From Synechococcales cyanobacterium PMM_0003 (GTDB taxonomy: Bacteria; Cyanobacteriota; Cyanobacteriia; Pseudanabaenales; Pseudanabaenaceae): 5,669 bases of DNA. The position numbers and the translations under genes are program-made. The stretch is taken from positions 1 to 5,669 of the forward strand of contig CASBRC010000439.1 of assembly GCA_949128015.1 (NCBI GenBank). The letters run 5' to 3'. This document shows, one piece after another, positions 5,642 to 5,669 of the stretch. The notes under the pieces are model-generated. The model had not been told where the DNA came from. It was given only the letters and a program-made list of their open reading frames with translations, and did not search any database. Every line of letters starts with the position of its first letter. The stretch's first letter is position 1.

Positions 5642-5669
5642 GTAAAGGGGACGCAGAGCGTCCCTTTAC
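5642..5669. terminator. Second hairpin at the window edge, possible terminator
   Basis: Arms 5642-5654 (GTAAAGGGGACGC) and 5658-5669 (GCGTCCCTTTAC) pair around the loop AGA with one bulged G. It starts 10 bases after the main terminator. The window ends at the last paired base, so any T-run, or a longer stem, is out of sight. It may belong to a gene arriving from the right, or be a dispersed intergenic repeat. Confidence 0.55.

Overview
The window looks like part of a cyanobacterial chromosome. Seven perfect copies of the palindrome GCGATCGC (HIP1, typical of many cyanobacteria) lie in 5.7 kb, and the IspG protein reads as a cyanobacterial type. AT-rich accessory genes next to a GC-richer housekeeping gene would fit a filamentous or Pseudanabaena-like lineage, but that placement is only inference.

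Left part (1-3322, + strand): the end of a surface-polysaccharide cluster. A 5'-truncated polytopic membrane protein resembling a Wzy-type polymerase or O-antigen ligase is followed 32 bp later by a family 4 glycosyltransferase, and 11 bp after that by a second one. The spacing and shared strand suggest one operon. The two cytosolic transferases would build a lipid-linked oligosaccharide and the membrane protein would polymerise or transfer it outside; the sugars cannot be told from sequence.

Middle (3319-4599, - strand): ispG (gcpE), the iron-sulfur enzyme for the penultimate MEP-pathway step. It converges on the polysaccharide operon so tightly that the two stop codons overlap in one TTAA, leaving no room for a terminator. 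Its N-terminal extension holds three perfect 12-bp tandem repeats, read as three IQNG units.

Right part (4600-5669): a 412-bp divergent intergenic region with two HIP1 sites, several small dyads and candidate promoters. It leads into a 188-residue protein made of a charged, probably disordered N-terminus and an array of about six 19-residue repeats beginning GERPI. I do not recognise its function and it is the most interesting object here. It ends in a textbook bidirectional terminator with a 22-bp perfect stem, followed within 11 bp by a second hairpin at the window edge.

No tRNA, rRNA, CRISPR array, transposase or insertion sequence was seen.
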